The notes: generated by a model not told the origin, from the letters alone. A stretch of DNA of 64,000 bases from Oceanococcus atlanticus (GCF_002088235.1 NZ_AQQV01000004.1:143553-207552); one strand, 5' to 3'. Counted from the stretch's first letter, positions 1 to 8,210 are shown. Program-made: numbers and translations.

Positions 1-206
1 GACTGTTTGCGCAGAACACCGAGGCTGGCGTTGATTTTGCGTTCGCGGCTGACCGAGGCGAGCAACTGCTTGCGCAGACCGTCGAGCTCGTCATCGAGGT
101 CGCGCAGTATCTGTTGACTCATGTGTGCCGGGTTTTCCAGCTGGTCCAGACGGGCATGGCTGTTTGCCGTCAGCATCTGTTCCATGCGTTTCCACAGGCT
201 GGGCAT
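1..206 (-). CDS. PspA/IM30-like protein, N-terminal part (cut by window edge)
   Basis: About 68 N-terminal residues are visible, starting MPSLWKRMEQMLTA and running into a charged helical stretch with QQILRDLDDELDGLRKQLL. This matches the start of the PspA/IM30 family (N-terminal amphipathic helix followed by coiled-coil), membrane-stress proteins that bind the inner leaflet. The ATG at 206 was chosen because AGGAG lies about 8 nt upstream; the other ATG (212) sits directly on that ribosome site. The gene diverges from two small membrane-protein genes over a palindromic site at 229-257. Family assignment rests on the pattern of the N-terminus only, so it is moderately sure. Confidence 0.6.
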   Translation of the reverse strand, partial: MPSLWKRMEQMLTANSHARLDQLENPAHMSQQILRDLDDELDGLRKQLLASVSRERKINASLGVLRKQ

Positions 207-228
207 GTGCATCTCCTTAAATGAGCGT

Positions 229-257
229 TGTTCAGAAATTATATGAACATTGTTCAT
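229..257. promoter_or_regulatory. TGTTCA palindrome cluster, probable operator
   Basis: Three TGTTCA half-sites lie together: TGTTCA at 229-234, TGAACA at 244-249 and TGTTCA at 251-256. The last two form a perfect 7-1-7 palindrome, ATGAACA-T-TGTTCAT, at 243-257. It lies between the PspA-like gene and the rightward small membrane genes, about 25-50 nt from the first start codon. Short perfect palindromes of this kind are typical TetR-family operators; no TetR gene is visible in the window, so the binding protein is unknown. Confidence 0.45.
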
Positions 258-334
258 TAGGCAAGCGCCGTTCGTCGGGACAGCTGGGGCTGCTGTGGAC
301 TAAACTTTGCCCGCTACCGTTGTGGGGTGTGTTG

Positions 335-706
335 ATGAATGCTGTGCTGGTCGCGCTGCTGGCGCTGAATCTGCTTGTACTGGGCGTGGTGCTGTGGCGC
401 CTGGCGGTGCTGTCACGCTTGAATGCTTTGCTCGATACCGAGCTGAAAGTGCTGCGCCAGGTCCCCCAGGATCAGTCGCTGGATCTGGATGAGTTGCTGG
501 GGCGCGGCAAGCGCACCGTGATCGTCATGGACATACTCAATCCGATGGAGGTGGCGGCCAGCCAGTCCTGGTTTGCCGATCGCTTTGGCAGCGTGGCAGC
601 GCCGCTGATCCGGCGCATCGTGTATGACCAGGCGGTCAAGAACATCCATCGCGAAGTTGCCAAGTGGGGCGTGCAGGCTCAGGTAACGCTGCACCGGGGC
701 GCTTAG
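335..706 (+). CDS. Small membrane-anchored protein of unknown function
   Basis: 123 residues. An N-terminal hydrophobic segment (about residues 2-24, MNAVLVALLALNLLVLGVVL) is followed by a soluble part with RTVIVMDILNPMEVAASQSW and a basic C-terminus. I do not recognise a named family. The ATG at 335 was preferred over the upstream in-frame ATG at 221 because the longer version would run through the palindromic operator region and put 38 non-hydrophobic residues before the membrane segment. Its stop codon overlaps the GTG start of the next gene (TAGTG), so the two are probably translated together. The PspA-like neighbour hints at an envelope role, which is inference. Confidence 0.6.
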   Translation: MNAVLVALLALNLLVLGVVLWRLAVLSRLNALLDTELKVLRQVPQDQSLDLDELLGRGKRTVIVMDILNPMEVAASQSWFADRFGSVAAPLIRRIVYDQAVKNIHREVAKWGVQAQVTLHRGA

Positions 707-1143
707 TGATCGCGCTGCTGTCGCTGTTGTGCCTGGTCTTGAGCGTGCTGGCCGGGCTGTGCCTGTGGCGGACCAATGTGCACATCAATGCGCTGGCGGC
801 CCAGCTGGCCCGAACGGCGGCGGTGCGTGCGGAGGCGCAACGCATGCGTGAAGCCAACGAGCGCCTGGCCCAGTGGCAAAGCGTGACGGAGAGCTCTATC
901 GACAGCGGTACGGCAGCCGTGCGCGCCGTTCATCGCGGCATCGCCGCCATTCCGTTCGACATTTTCGAGGCCATTCCGGCCACCCGCGACACGTCCCGAG
1001 TGGTGCGCGGGGTGCATGATTTCACCAGCGACAACGTGTACGCCGCGATTTCACTGGTCAACCGCCTGGCCGGGCAGCGTGGTCGGCGTCTGCTGAGCCG
1101 TGGCGAACGGCGCAAACGTGAGCCGGATCAGAACAGTTCCTGA
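706..1143 (+). CDS. Small membrane-anchored coiled-coil-like protein of unknown function
   Basis: 145 residues. It begins with a hydrophobic segment (VIALLSLLCLVLSVLAGLCLW), then a helical stretch rich in Ala, Arg, Glu and Gln (about residues 24-65), then a C-terminal part with FDIFEAIPATRDTSRVVRGVHD and a very basic tail. I do not recognise the family. The GTG at 706 overlaps the stop of the upstream gene, making a two-gene unit. The 3' end overlaps the end of the convergent arsC-like gene by 16 nt. Together with the upstream gene it forms a pair of single-pass proteins divergent from a PspA-like gene. Confidence 0.6.
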   Translation: MIALLSLLCLVLSVLAGLCLWRTNVHINALAAQLARTAAVRAEAQRMREANERLAQWQSVTESSIDSGTAAVRAVHRGIAAIPFDIFEAIPATRDTSRVVRGVHDFTSDNVYAAISLVNRLAGQRGRRLLSRGERRKREPDQNSS

Positions 1144-1478
1144 ACGTTTTCGGGTGGTCGACCCAGTGCATAACGTCCGTTGATGCACACGATCGGCCGC
1201 TCGATCAGCTTGGGGTTGTCCGCCAGGATGCTCAGCCATTGTTCGTCGCTGCGCTCATCTTTGAGCGACAGGCCCAACGTCTTGAATTGCTCTTCCTTGC
1301 TGCGGATGATCGCGCTGGGCTTGAGCCCAAGGCCCTGGCAGGCCGCGCCCAGTTGTTCGACAGTGGGCGCGATGCTGAGGTATTCGACGATGTCGATGTC
1401 AATGCCCGCGTCCTGGATCAGCTGCAGGGTCTGCCGGCTTTTCGAGCAACGCGGGTTGTGCCAGATGAAGTTGTGCAT
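1128..1478 (-). CDS. arsC: ArsC-family reductase (arsenate reductase, glutaredoxin type)
   Basis: 116 residues, the usual length of the ArsC/Spx-fold family. The N-terminus has the active-site motif HNPRCSKSRQTL with Cys11 as the nucleophile, and ERPIVCINGRYALGRPPE near the end matches the substrate-binding region with the conserved Arg-Pro. Known members reduce arsenate to arsenite using glutathione and glutaredoxin, but many chromosomal homologues have no arsenic role, and no ars operon genes are adjacent. Its ATG lies only 2 nt from the ATG of the rightward DUF167 gene, so their regulatory regions must overlap each other's coding sequence. Confidence 0.85.
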   Translation of the reverse strand: MHNFIWHNPRCSKSRQTLQLIQDAGIDIDIVEYLSIAPTVEQLGAACQGLGLKPSAIIRSKEEQFKTLGLSLKDERSDEQWLSILADNPKLIERPIVCINGRYALGRPPENVQELF

Positions 1479-1480
1479 GA

Positions 1481-1762
1481 ATGTCTGAAAACTCGCAAAA
1501 AGAAGTGATGCTTGAGGTAAGAGTCTCGCCCAAGGCCTCGCGAAATGCCATCAACGGCTGGCACGAGGGGCGGCTTAAAATCAGCGTCACCGCCGCCCCC
1601 GACCGGGGCAAGGCCAATCAGGCGGTGGAGCGTCTGCTGGCCGCTCAACTGGGTTTGCCGCGAGGCGCGGTCGAGGTTGTCCACGGCCATACCCAGCGCA
1701 ACAAGCGTGTTCGCCTCCGCGCATCGCAGGCGGTACTGACGTTGTTGCCCGCGCGCCGCTGA
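1481..1762 (+). CDS. DUF167 (YggU) family protein
   Basis: 93 residues. LEVRVSPKASRNAINGWHEG and KISVTAAPDRGKANQAVERLL followed by VVHGHTQRNKRVRL are the signature of the DUF167/YggU family, a small widespread fold of unknown biochemical function. Two starts are possible: ATG 1481, and ATG 1508, which has AAGAAG just before it and gives the more typical family N-terminus (MLEVRVSPKA). The gene is head-to-head with the arsC-like gene. Confidence 0.85.
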   Translation: MSENSQKEVMLEVRVSPKASRNAINGWHEGRLKISVTAAPDRGKANQAVERLLAAQLGLPRGAVEVVHGHTQRNKRVRLRASQAVLTLLPARR

Positions 1763-1833
1763 GCGCCGACGCCGTTTGCCAGCGCGCGGCGAAAACTGGG
1801 TATGCTTGAAGCCGAATTTGCCTCCCCCGCGCC

Positions 1834-3297
1834 GTGGCTCAGCAAACCCCTTTTCTGCCGCTGTATCGTGCCCTGGTCGAGAACGCCCAGGATGTGCTTG
1901 GCGTGATCGATCTGGCCGGTCAGATCCGCTATCTCAACCCGGCTGCACGGCTGTGGGGGCGCGGTCGCGCTGAACAGCTGATCGATCAACCTTTGCAGAG
2001 CCTGTGTCACCCGCAGGATCAGCGCATACTGGCAAGCTGGCTGCAGGGTTTTCAGCGTGTGCACGAGCGCCAGGTCTGCGAGCTGCGTCTGGGGCCTGAT
2101 CAGCGCTGGCGCCGCGTGCAGCTCAGCGGCGTGCGTATCCGCGAGGATGAGAGCAGTGAGGTGATCGTGATCAGCGGTCACGATGTGACGCTGGAAGTGG
2201 ACGCTTCGCGCGCGCTCAAGGCGAGCGAAAAGCGTTATCACGGGGCTTTCGATTATTCGCCCATCGGCAAGGCGCTGCTGGCCGCCGACGGGCAGGTTGT
2301 GGAAGCCAACCGTTCGCTGGCGGAAATGCTGGGCTGCTGGGTGTCGGAGCTGCTGGGCAGCAATCTGTTCGCCCGTGTTGGCGGCGATGCGCATGATCAG
2401 CTGTTGCAGGATGTGACGGCCCTGATCGGCCGACATGATGACGTGCGCGAACGTGAATTGAGCTTTCAGCGGGTCGATGGGCAGGTCCTGTGGTTGCTCA
2501 TCAACCTGGCCCCAATCTGGCGCGACGATGGCGAGCTGGAGCACTTTATTGCCCAGGTTCAGGACATCACCGCGCGGCGTCAGGCTGAGCAGAATCTGCG
2601 CGAAAGCAACGCGGACCTGCTGCGCAGCAACGAAGAACTCAAACGCTTTGCCTTCCTGGCCAGTCATGACCTGCGTGAGCCATTGCGCGGGATTGGTGGC
2701 TCGGTGCAGCTGATCGCGCGGCGCTACAAAGACGCCCTGGGCGAGAGCGGTCACGAGTTGGCCCAGCAGGCGGTCAGCGGGGTCAAGCGGATGCAGGCGT
2801 TGCTGGATGATCTGGTCGCTTACGCCGAGCAGATGCGGGGTGGTGAGCTGGAGCGTCGTACGGTTTCGGTGAGTGCGGTGATTGATGAGGTGCGACAGCA
2901 GCTGGATGCCAGCATTCGCGCGCAGGGTGCCGACATCACCACCACCGATTTGCCCAGCATCCTGGCCGACCCCGAACAGATTCGGCAGATCTTCGTGCAG
3001 CTGATCGACAATGCCCTCAAATTCGCGCGCCCGCAGGTTCCGCCGCAGGTGCACATCAGTGCACGCTGGCAGCGTGGGCTGTGGGAATTCTGTGTGGCCG
3101 ACAACGGTATCGGTATTGCGCCCGAGCACCATCAGCAGATCTTTGAGGTGTTTCGCCGCCTGGATCCGGACACCGCCGGTACCGGCATGGGTCTGGCCAC
3201 GGTGCGCAAGATCATCGAGCGTCACGGCGGCACCATCCGGGTCGAGTCCAGCGCCGGTGATGGTGCTCGTTTCCGCTTTACCCTGCCGCCGGAGTAG
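1834..3297 (+). CDS. PAS-PAS sensor histidine kinase, soluble, orphan
   Basis: 487 residues with no membrane segment. Two PAS domains (about 10-125 and 130-250), the second ending in a PAC-like QVQDITARRQAEQNL, are followed by a phytochrome-kinase-like dimerisation domain with H-box FLASHDLREPLRGI (His278) and an ATPase domain with N-box LIDNALKFARP, G1 DNGIGIAPEH and G2 GTGMGLATVRKIIERHGG. The kinase should autophosphorylate His278 and pass phosphate to a response regulator. None is encoded nearby and no receiver domain is fused. The GTG start at 1834 has no clear ribosome site. The signal sensed is unknown. Confidence 0.85.
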   Translation: MAQQTPFLPLYRALVENAQDVLGVIDLAGQIRYLNPAARLWGRGRAEQLIDQPLQSLCHPQDQRILASWLQGFQRVHERQVCELRLGPDQRWRRVQLSGVRIREDESSEVIVISGHDVTLEVDASRALKASEKRYHGAFDYSPIGKALLAADGQVVEANRSLAEMLGCWVSELLGSNLFARVGGDAHDQLLQDVTALIGRHDDVRERELSFQRVDGQVLWLLINLAPIWRDDGELEHFIAQVQDITARRQAEQNLRESNADLLRSNEELKRFAFLASHDLREPLRGIGGSVQLIARRYKDALGESGHELAQQAVSGVKRMQALLDDLVAYAEQMRGGELERRTVSVSAVIDEVRQQLDASIRAQGADITTTDLPSILADPEQIRQIFVQLIDNALKFARPQVPPQVHISARWQRGLWEFCVADNGIGIAPEHHQQIFEVFRRLDPDTAGTGMGLATVRKIIERHGGTIRVESSAGDGARFRFTLPPE

Positions 3298-3301
3298 CGC
3301 G

Positions 3302-3330
3302 TGGTCGGGTGAGGGTGAGTTCGCTATAAT
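3302..3330 (+). promoter_or_regulatory. Putative mdh promoter (-10 TATAAT)
   Basis: A consensus TATAAT stands at 3325-3330, about 54 nt before the mdh start. The -35 at 17 nt spacing (TGGTCG, 3302-3307) is poor, so expression may depend on an activator. This is the only good -10 between the kinase stop and mdh. Confidence 0.45.
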
Positions 3331-3383
3331 CCGCCGTCTTTTCGCGGCCTGACGGGCCACCACAGTTTCAACAGGAGTGGATT

Positions 3384-4361
3384 ATGAAAGCACCGGTACG
3401 TGTAGCCATCACAGGTGGCGCCGGCCAGATTGCCTATTCCCTGGCGTTCCGTATCGCCTCGGGTGACATGCTCGGTCCGGACCAGCCGGTCATTCTGCAG
3501 CTGCTGGAAATTCCGCCGGCCATGGGCGCCCTGGAAGGCGTGGTCATGGAACTGAATGACTGTGCGTTCCCGCTGGTGCACGGCATCGTTGCCACCGATG
3601 ATCCCAACGTAGCCTTCAAGGATGCTGATTACGCGCTGCTGGTCGGCGCCCGTCCGCGCGGCCCGGGCATGGAGCGCAAGGACCTGCTGCAGGCCAATGC
3701 CCAGATCTTCTCGGTTCAGGGCAAGGCACTGAATGATCACGCCAGCCGTGACGTCAAGGTGCTGGTTGTCGGCAACCCGGCCAACACCAATGCGCTGATT
3801 GCGCGTGAGAACGCGCCGGATCTCAACCCGCGTCAGTTCACCGCCATGATGCGTCTGGACCACAACCGCGCTCTCAGCCAGCTGGCCGAAAAAACCGGCA
3901 AGCACACCACCGACATCGACAAGATGATCGTGTGGGGTAACCACAGCGCGACCCAGTACCCTGACCTGCACCATGCCACGGTGGCGGGTGAGGCTGCGCT
4001 GGGTCTGGTTGATCAGGCCTGGTACGAAAACGACTTCATTCCGGTGGTGCAGCAGCGTGGCGCAGCCATCATCAAGGCGCGCGGCGCCTCCTCGGCCGCA
4101 TCGGCCGCATCCGCTGCCGTTGATCACATGCGCAGCTGGGCGCTGGGCAGCAATGGTGGCTGGGTGTCGATGGGCGTAGCCTCCGACGGCAGCTACGGCG
4201 TGGCCGAAGGCATCGTCTACTCCTACCCGTGTGTGTGTGAAAACGGTGATTACACCGTGGTGCAGGGGCTGGAGATCAACGCATTCAGTCAGGCCCGCAT
4301 GGACGCCACCGAGCAGGAACTGCGCGAAGAGCGTGCCGCGGTGGAAGAGCTGCTCGGCTAA
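3384..4361 (+). CDS. mdh: Malate dehydrogenase (NAD)
   Basis: 325 residues, the length of the type 2 (cytosolic-like) bacterial malate dehydrogenases. It oxidises malate to oxaloacetate in the TCA cycle. The Rossmann motif [12 protein letters not shown] is at 9-20, substrate Arg in [15 protein letters not shown], the catalytic Asp-Arg stretch [10 protein letters not shown], and the active-site His in [13 protein letters not shown] (about His187). AGGAGTG lies about 7 nt before the ATG. A strong terminator follows directly, so the gene is monocistronic. Confidence 0.97.
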   Translation: MKAPVRVAITGGAGQIAYSLAFRIASGDMLGPDQPVILQLLEIPPAMGALEGVVMELNDCAFPLVHGIVATDDPNVAFKDADYALLVGARPRGPGMERKDLLQANAQIFSVQGKALNDHASRDVKVLVVGNPANTNALIARENAPDLNPRQFTAMMRLDHNRALSQLAEKTGKHTTDIDKMIVWGNHSATQYPDLHHATVAGEAALGLVDQAWYENDFIPVVQQRGAAIIKARGASSAASAASAAVDHMRSWALGSNGGWVSMGVASDGSYGVAEGIVYSYPCVCENGDYTVVQGLEINAFSQARMDATEQELREERAAVEELLG

Positions 4362-4385
4362 GCGTAGCCGTACTTTGCATTACCA

Positions 4386-4417
4386 ACCCGGGGTGGCGAG
4401 CACCCCGGGTTTTTTTT
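4386..4417 (+). terminator. Rho-independent terminator after mdh
   Basis: Perfect 10-bp stem ACCCGGGGTG / CACCCCGGGT with a 5-nt loop followed by a run of T. It lies 25 nt after the mdh stop and between mdh and the convergent sqr gene. The T-run serves the plus strand. Confidence 0.92.
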
Positions 4418-4441
4418 ATGCCTAGGTGATGAGAAAGCCGT

Positions 4442-5683
4442 TCAGGGAGCGTCTTCGGCCACCGGTTTGACCAGCCACTCGCGGCCCTTGAGCATGCCGC
4501 TCCAGTAGATTGGCGGCAGCAGGGTTTCTTTCAAAAACCAGGCGCGGCGGGGGGGTTTGCGACCGTCCAGAAACCAGCTGGGGAAACTCGGCAACAGCTT
4601 GCCGCCATAGCCGAATTCGGCGAGTACGATCTTGCCGCGCTCGACCGTCAGCGGACATGAGCCGTAGCCGTCGTAGTGTGCGATGCCGCGGTTGTTGCCG
4701 TGGATGTCGGCCATGATGTTGTTGGCCACGATCGGCGCCTGCTTGCGGGCCGCAGCGGCGGTTTTGGCATTCGGTGCGTTCATCACATCGCCCAGGGCCC
4801 AGATGTTGTCGAAGTGTTTGTGGCGCAGGGTGCTTTGGTCGACATCGACCCAGCCTGCGCTGTCGGCCAGCGCGCTGTCACGAATGAACGCCGGTGCCTG
4901 CTGTGGCGGGCAGACGTGAATCATGTCGAATGTGCGGCTTGTTTCGATGGCGTCGCCGTTCTCATTGGTGGTATTGAACCAGGCGGTTTTGGCGCCCCCA
5001 TCGATGCGTGTCAGGGTGTGGTTGAAGTTGAGATTGATGGCGTACTTGTCGACGTACTGCATCAGCGCGGGCACATAATCGGCCACCCCGAACAGGACGC
5101 CGCCAGCGTTGCAGAAGTCCACCTGAATGTCCTGCAGCACGCCCTGGCGCAACCAGTGATCGCAGGACAGATACATGGCCTTCTGCGGCGCGCCGGCACA
5201 TTTGATGGGCATGGGCGGCTGGGTGAAGATGGCGCGGCCACCCTTGAGCGCCTGCACCAGTTCCCAGGTATAGGGCGCCAGGTCGTATCGGTAGTTGGAG
5301 GTCACCCCGTTCTTGCCCAGGGTGTCGCTCAGGCCTTCGATGCCGTCCCAGTTGAGCGTAAGGCCCGGGGCCACCACCAGCCGTTTGTAGTTCAGGCGTT
5401 CCTGGCTGTCGGTGACCACCGCGTTGCTTTCTGGCTCGAACGCGACCACGCTGGCCTTGATGCGCCGGATGCCGGATGGGATCAGCGTGTCCATGTCGCG
5501 GGCGGTCTGCTCGGGGGTGAACACGCCGCCGCCGACCAGAGTCCAGCCCGGCTGGTAGTAATGCACGTCGGCCGGGTCGATGATGCCGATATCGAGCCCG
5601 GGCTGGCGTTTTTTCAGGCTCGCCGCAGTGGCGATGCCGGCGGCTCCGCCGCCGACGATGAGCACGTCGTGGATGCGCGACAT
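4442..5683 (-). CDS. sqr: Sulfide:quinone oxidoreductase (type II-like, FAD)
   Basis: 413 residues. The FAD-binding motif VLIVGGGAAGIATAASL is at the N-terminus (8-24) and the second flavin motif NIWALGDVMNAPNAKTAAA at about 293-311. Cys162 (PIKCAGAPQK) and Cys343 (YGSCPLTVERG) correspond to the redox-active cysteine pair of type II and mitochondrial SQR; a further Cys is at 174. Known enzymes oxidise sulfide to sulfane sulfur (persulfide or polysulfide) and pass electrons to quinone at the inner membrane. It is the third gene of cydA-cydB-sqr, 15 nt after cydB with AAGGAG before its ATG, so the quinol oxidase for its electrons is co-expressed. No persulfide dioxygenase or rhodanese gene is adjacent. 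Confidence 0.9.
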   Translation of the reverse strand: MSRIHDVLIVGGGAAGIATAASLKKRQPGLDIGIIDPADVHYYQPGWTLVGGGVFTPEQTARDMDTLIPSGIRRIKASVVAFEPESNAVVTDSQERLNYKRLVVAPGLTLNWDGIEGLSDTLGKNGVTSNYRYDLAPYTWELVQALKGGRAIFTQPPMPIKCAGAPQKAMYLSCDHWLRQGVLQDIQVDFCNAGGVLFGVADYVPALMQYVDKYAINLNFNHTLTRIDGGAKTAWFNTTNENGDAIETSRTFDMIHVCPPQQAPAFIRDSALADSAGWVDVDQSTLRHKHFDNIWALGDVMNAPNAKTAAAARKQAPIVANNIMADIHGNNRGIAHYDGYGSCPLTVERGKIVLAEFGYGGKLLPSFPSWFLDGRKPPRRAWFLKETLLPPIYWSGMLKGREWLVKPVAEDAP

Positions 5684-5698
5684 GGAATCTCCTTGGAT

Positions 5699-6691
5699 CT
5701 AGTCGTAGCTGAGCGCCGTCGCCTTACCGTGGAAAATGCGATAGACCACGAAGGTGTAGGCGAGAATCATGGGCAGGGTCAGGGCCACGCCAACCAGGGT
5801 GAAGAGCAGCGAGCTGACCGAGGCGGAGGCTTCCCAGATCGTCATCTGCCCGATGATGATGTGGGGGAACAGGCTGTAAGCCAGCCCCAGACTGGCCATC
5901 AGGCAGATCAGCACGGTCAGCCCGAAAACACGCCACGGCTGGGCGGCCTGCTGTTCACTGGATGTGCGCAGGGTCAGCACGATGCCGACGAAGCTGGCCA
6001 GCGTGACCAATGGAATGGGTGCCAGCCACAGTGCATTGGGCAGGCTGAACCATTTGGCTGCAATGGCCGGGCTGACCAGCGGGGTGGCGATGGAGATCAG
6101 GCCCAGGCCCAGGCCCATGGGCCAGATTGCACGCCCGCCCCACAGGTGGCTTTTACGTTGCAGCGTGCCTTCGGTTTTCATGTTGAGCCAGCCGCAGCCC
6201 AGGACCACATAAAGCGCGGGCAGGGTGAGTGCGATGAGCACGGAAAACAGCACGCTGGTGGTGCCGTCACGCAGACCGGTGACGTAGGCGCCGAGCATCC
6301 AGCCCTGGGCCATCGCACTGATCAGCGAGCCGGCAAAGAACGCCCGATTCCACAGGGCACGGCGGTGATCGCCGGCTTTGACCCTGAGATCAAAGGCCAC
6401 GCCACGCAGGATCAGACCCATCAGCATGATGGTGACGGGCAGGTACAGATGGGTGAGCACGATGCCGTGGGCCAGCGGAAAGGCGATCAGCAGTATGCCC
6501 ACACCGAGCACGATCCAGGTCTCATTGGCATCCCAGAAGGGGCCAATGGAGGCGATCATGGTGTCCTTTTCGGACTCCTCGGCCAGTGGCAGCAGGATGC
6601 CTACGCCGAGGTCGTAGCCATCGAGGATCACGTAGATCAGCAAGGCCAGGCCCATGGCGGCCATGTAGATGATGGGAAGCCAGAATTCCAT
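5699..6691 (-). CDS. cydB: Cytochrome bd-type quinol oxidase subunit II
   Basis: 330 residues with several hydrophobic segments. MEFWLPIIYMAAMGLALLIY, the ILDGYDLGVGILLPL motif, and GPFWDANETWIVLGVG are hallmark CydB/CioB sequences. With subunit I it forms a membrane quinol oxidase that reduces oxygen to water without pumping protons. It lies 11 nt after cydA and has AAAGGA before its ATG. No cydX-like small ORF sits in the 15-nt gap before sqr. The partner subunit's short length points to the cyanide-insensitive (CIO) subgroup. Confidence 0.96.
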   Translation of the reverse strand: MEFWLPIIYMAAMGLALLIYVILDGYDLGVGILLPLAEESEKDTMIASIGPFWDANETWIVLGVGILLIAFPLAHGIVLTHLYLPVTIMLMGLILRGVAFDLRVKAGDHRRALWNRAFFAGSLISAMAQGWMLGAYVTGLRDGTTSVLFSVLIALTLPALYVVLGCGWLNMKTEGTLQRKSHLWGGRAIWPMGLGLGLISIATPLVSPAIAAKWFSLPNALWLAPIPLVTLASFVGIVLTLRTSSEQQAAQPWRVFGLTVLICLMASLGLAYSLFPHIIIGQMTIWEASASVSSLLFTLVGVALTLPMILAYTFVVYRIFHGKATALSYD

Positions 6692-6702
6692 AGTGCGTTC
6701 CT

Positions 6703-8049
6703 TTAGTGCTGGGCCGAGGGCTGTGTGGTGAAGGTCACCGGACCGAGCGCCTGTGATGCGGCCGGCTTGGTTGCCATATGTCGCATCGCGCCGATGTAGC
6801 TGACCAGCAGGAAGGCGTAGAGCAGCACATAGCCAAGCAGCGTGCCGGTCATGGTGGCGCTGGCGTGGTCAGCCACGACCTCCTGCACGCTGATGAGGTC
6901 CTGCACGATCCAGGGCTGACGGCCGATTTCGGTGACATACCAGCCTGCCAGCACGGCGATCCAGCCGGAGAAGGTCATGGCGGACAGTGTGAGCAGCAGC
7001 ACCCGATGTGGCTCGCGCCCCCCGCGCAACTGCCAGCTGGCCCACCAGCTGACCAGCACCATCAGTCCACCAATGGCCAGCATCACGCGGAATGACCAGA
7101 ACACCATGGCGACTGGCGGATGTTCGCCTACAAATTCGTTCAGGCCCTGAACTTCACCTTGCGGATCATGGGTCAGGATCAGGCTGGCAGCGTAGGGGAT
7201 CTGAATGGCCAGGCGGTTCTCGCGCGCCTGTTCATCGGGAAACGCAATCAGGTTGAACGGCACTGCGGATTCGGTCTCCCACACCGCTTCCATCGCGGCC
7301 ACCTTGGCCGGCTGATGTTCCAGCGTGTTGAGACCATGCAGATCACCGATGAAGATCTGCAGCGGGGCTAAAATGGCCGCCACGCCGACGCCGGCGCGCA
7401 TGACTTTCCAGGTGGCCGGGCCGTCGACACCGCTGCGCGCCCGCCAGGCGCTGACCCCGGCAATGAGGAAAGCGGCAGTGAGGAACGAGGCGATCAACAT
7501 GTGGAAGAAGCGGTAGGGGAATGAGGGGTTGAAGATCACCGCCCACCAGTCTTCGACCATGACCACGCCGTCAACCATCTGGATACCCGCAGGCGTTTGC
7601 ATCCATGAGTTCAGTGAGAGAATCCAGAAAGCCGACAAGGTGGTGCCGAAGGCGACCAGAAAAGTGCTCAGCAAGTGCAGGCGGTTGGACACCCGATCCT
7701 TGCCGAACAGCATGATGCCGAGAAACGAGGCCTCAAGAAAAAATGCGCTCAGCACTTCGTAGCCCAGCAGTGGTCCGGCAACGTTGCCGGCCTTTTCCAT
7801 GAAGCCCGGCCAGTTGGTGCCGAACTGGAAGCTCATGGTGATGCCGCTGACCACGCCCATGGCAAAAGTCAGGGCGAAGATTTTGACCCAGAAGAAATAG
7901 GCGTATTCCCAGGCTTTGTCGCCCGTCTGGGTAAAACGGATACGGAAGAACAGCAGCATCCAGGCCAGACCAATGGTGATGGCCGGGAACAGGATGTGGA
8001 AGCTGATGTTGGTGGCAAACTGAATGCGGGCGAGTACGAAGGGATCCAT
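6703..8049 (-). CDS. cydA: Cytochrome bd-type quinol oxidase subunit I (short Q-loop, CIO type)
   Basis: 448 residues, clearly shorter than the roughly 520 of E. coli CydA and matching the short-Q-loop, cyanide-insensitive subgroup. RIQFATNISFHILFPAITIG carries His18, the high-spin heme ligand equivalent; FFHMLIASFLTAAF has the low-spin heme His (about 183); ITEIGRQPWIV-type sequence (EIGRQPW) is the conserved quinol/heme region. Bd oxidases are known to tolerate sulfide. It is the first gene of cydA-cydB-sqr and starts about 30 nt after the predicted sigma-54 transcription start, with AGGA before the ATG. Confidence 0.96.
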   Translation of the reverse strand: MDPFVLARIQFATNISFHILFPAITIGLAWMLLFFRIRFTQTGDKAWEYAYFFWVKIFALTFAMGVVSGITMSFQFGTNWPGFMEKAGNVAGPLLGYEVLSAFFLEASFLGIMLFGKDRVSNRLHLLSTFLVAFGTTLSAFWILSLNSWMQTPAGIQMVDGVVMVEDWWAVIFNPSFPYRFFHMLIASFLTAAFLIAGVSAWRARSGVDGPATWKVMRAGVGVAAILAPLQIFIGDLHGLNTLEHQPAKVAAMEAVWETESAVPFNLIAFPDEQARENRLAIQIPYAASLILTHDPQGEVQGLNEFVGEHPPVAMVFWSFRVMLAIGGLMVLVSWWASWQLRGGREPHRVLLLTLSAMTFSGWIAVLAGWYVTEIGRQPWIVQDLISVQEVVADHASATMTGTLLGYVLLYAFLLVSYIGAMRHMATKPAASQALGPVTFTTQPSAQH

Positions 8050-8090
8050 GGAACATGTCCTGTAATGGCGTGGACAGCAGCAAGCTCAGA

Positions 8091-8105
8091 GCAATCCGTG
8101 TGCCA
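8091..8105 (-). promoter_or_regulatory. Sigma-54 (-24/-12) promoter of cydAB-sqr
   Basis: Read on the minus strand, TGGCACACGGATTGC carries all the invariant bases of the -24 element (TGGCAC) and -12 element (TTGC) at exact spacing. Transcription would start near 8079, giving a leader of about 30 nt to cydA. The divergent gene encodes a sigma-54 activator, which makes the match very unlikely to be chance. Confidence 0.85.
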
Positions 8106-8160
8106 GTCTTGGTTGGGCGCTCAATTCGGCGATAACACACTGACATAAAACAATATTCAA

Positions 8161-8184
8161 TATTTTCTGAAATTACAGAAAATA
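8161..8184. promoter_or_regulatory. Perfect inverted repeat, likely activator-binding site (UAS)
   Basis: TATTTTCTG (8161-8169), a 6-nt spacer, and CAGAAAATA (8176-8184) form a perfect 9-6-9 palindrome. Its centre is about 93 nt upstream of the predicted cydA transcription start, the usual range for an enhancer of a sigma-54 activator. The surrounding DNA is AT-rich, with a further AATATT-C-AATATT directly before it. Confidence 0.6.
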
Positions 8185-8210
8185 AATCAAGCTATCTTTA
8201 CGGCTTGGAA

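Noticed and set aside
1645..3363. 572-codon leftward open frame
   Set aside because: Mirror of the histidine kinase; no domain pattern.
4676..6706. 676-codon rightward open frame
   Set aside because: Lies antisense to sqr and cydB, is rich in His, Gln, Gly and Asp as mirror frames of GC-rich genes are, and has no ribosome site.
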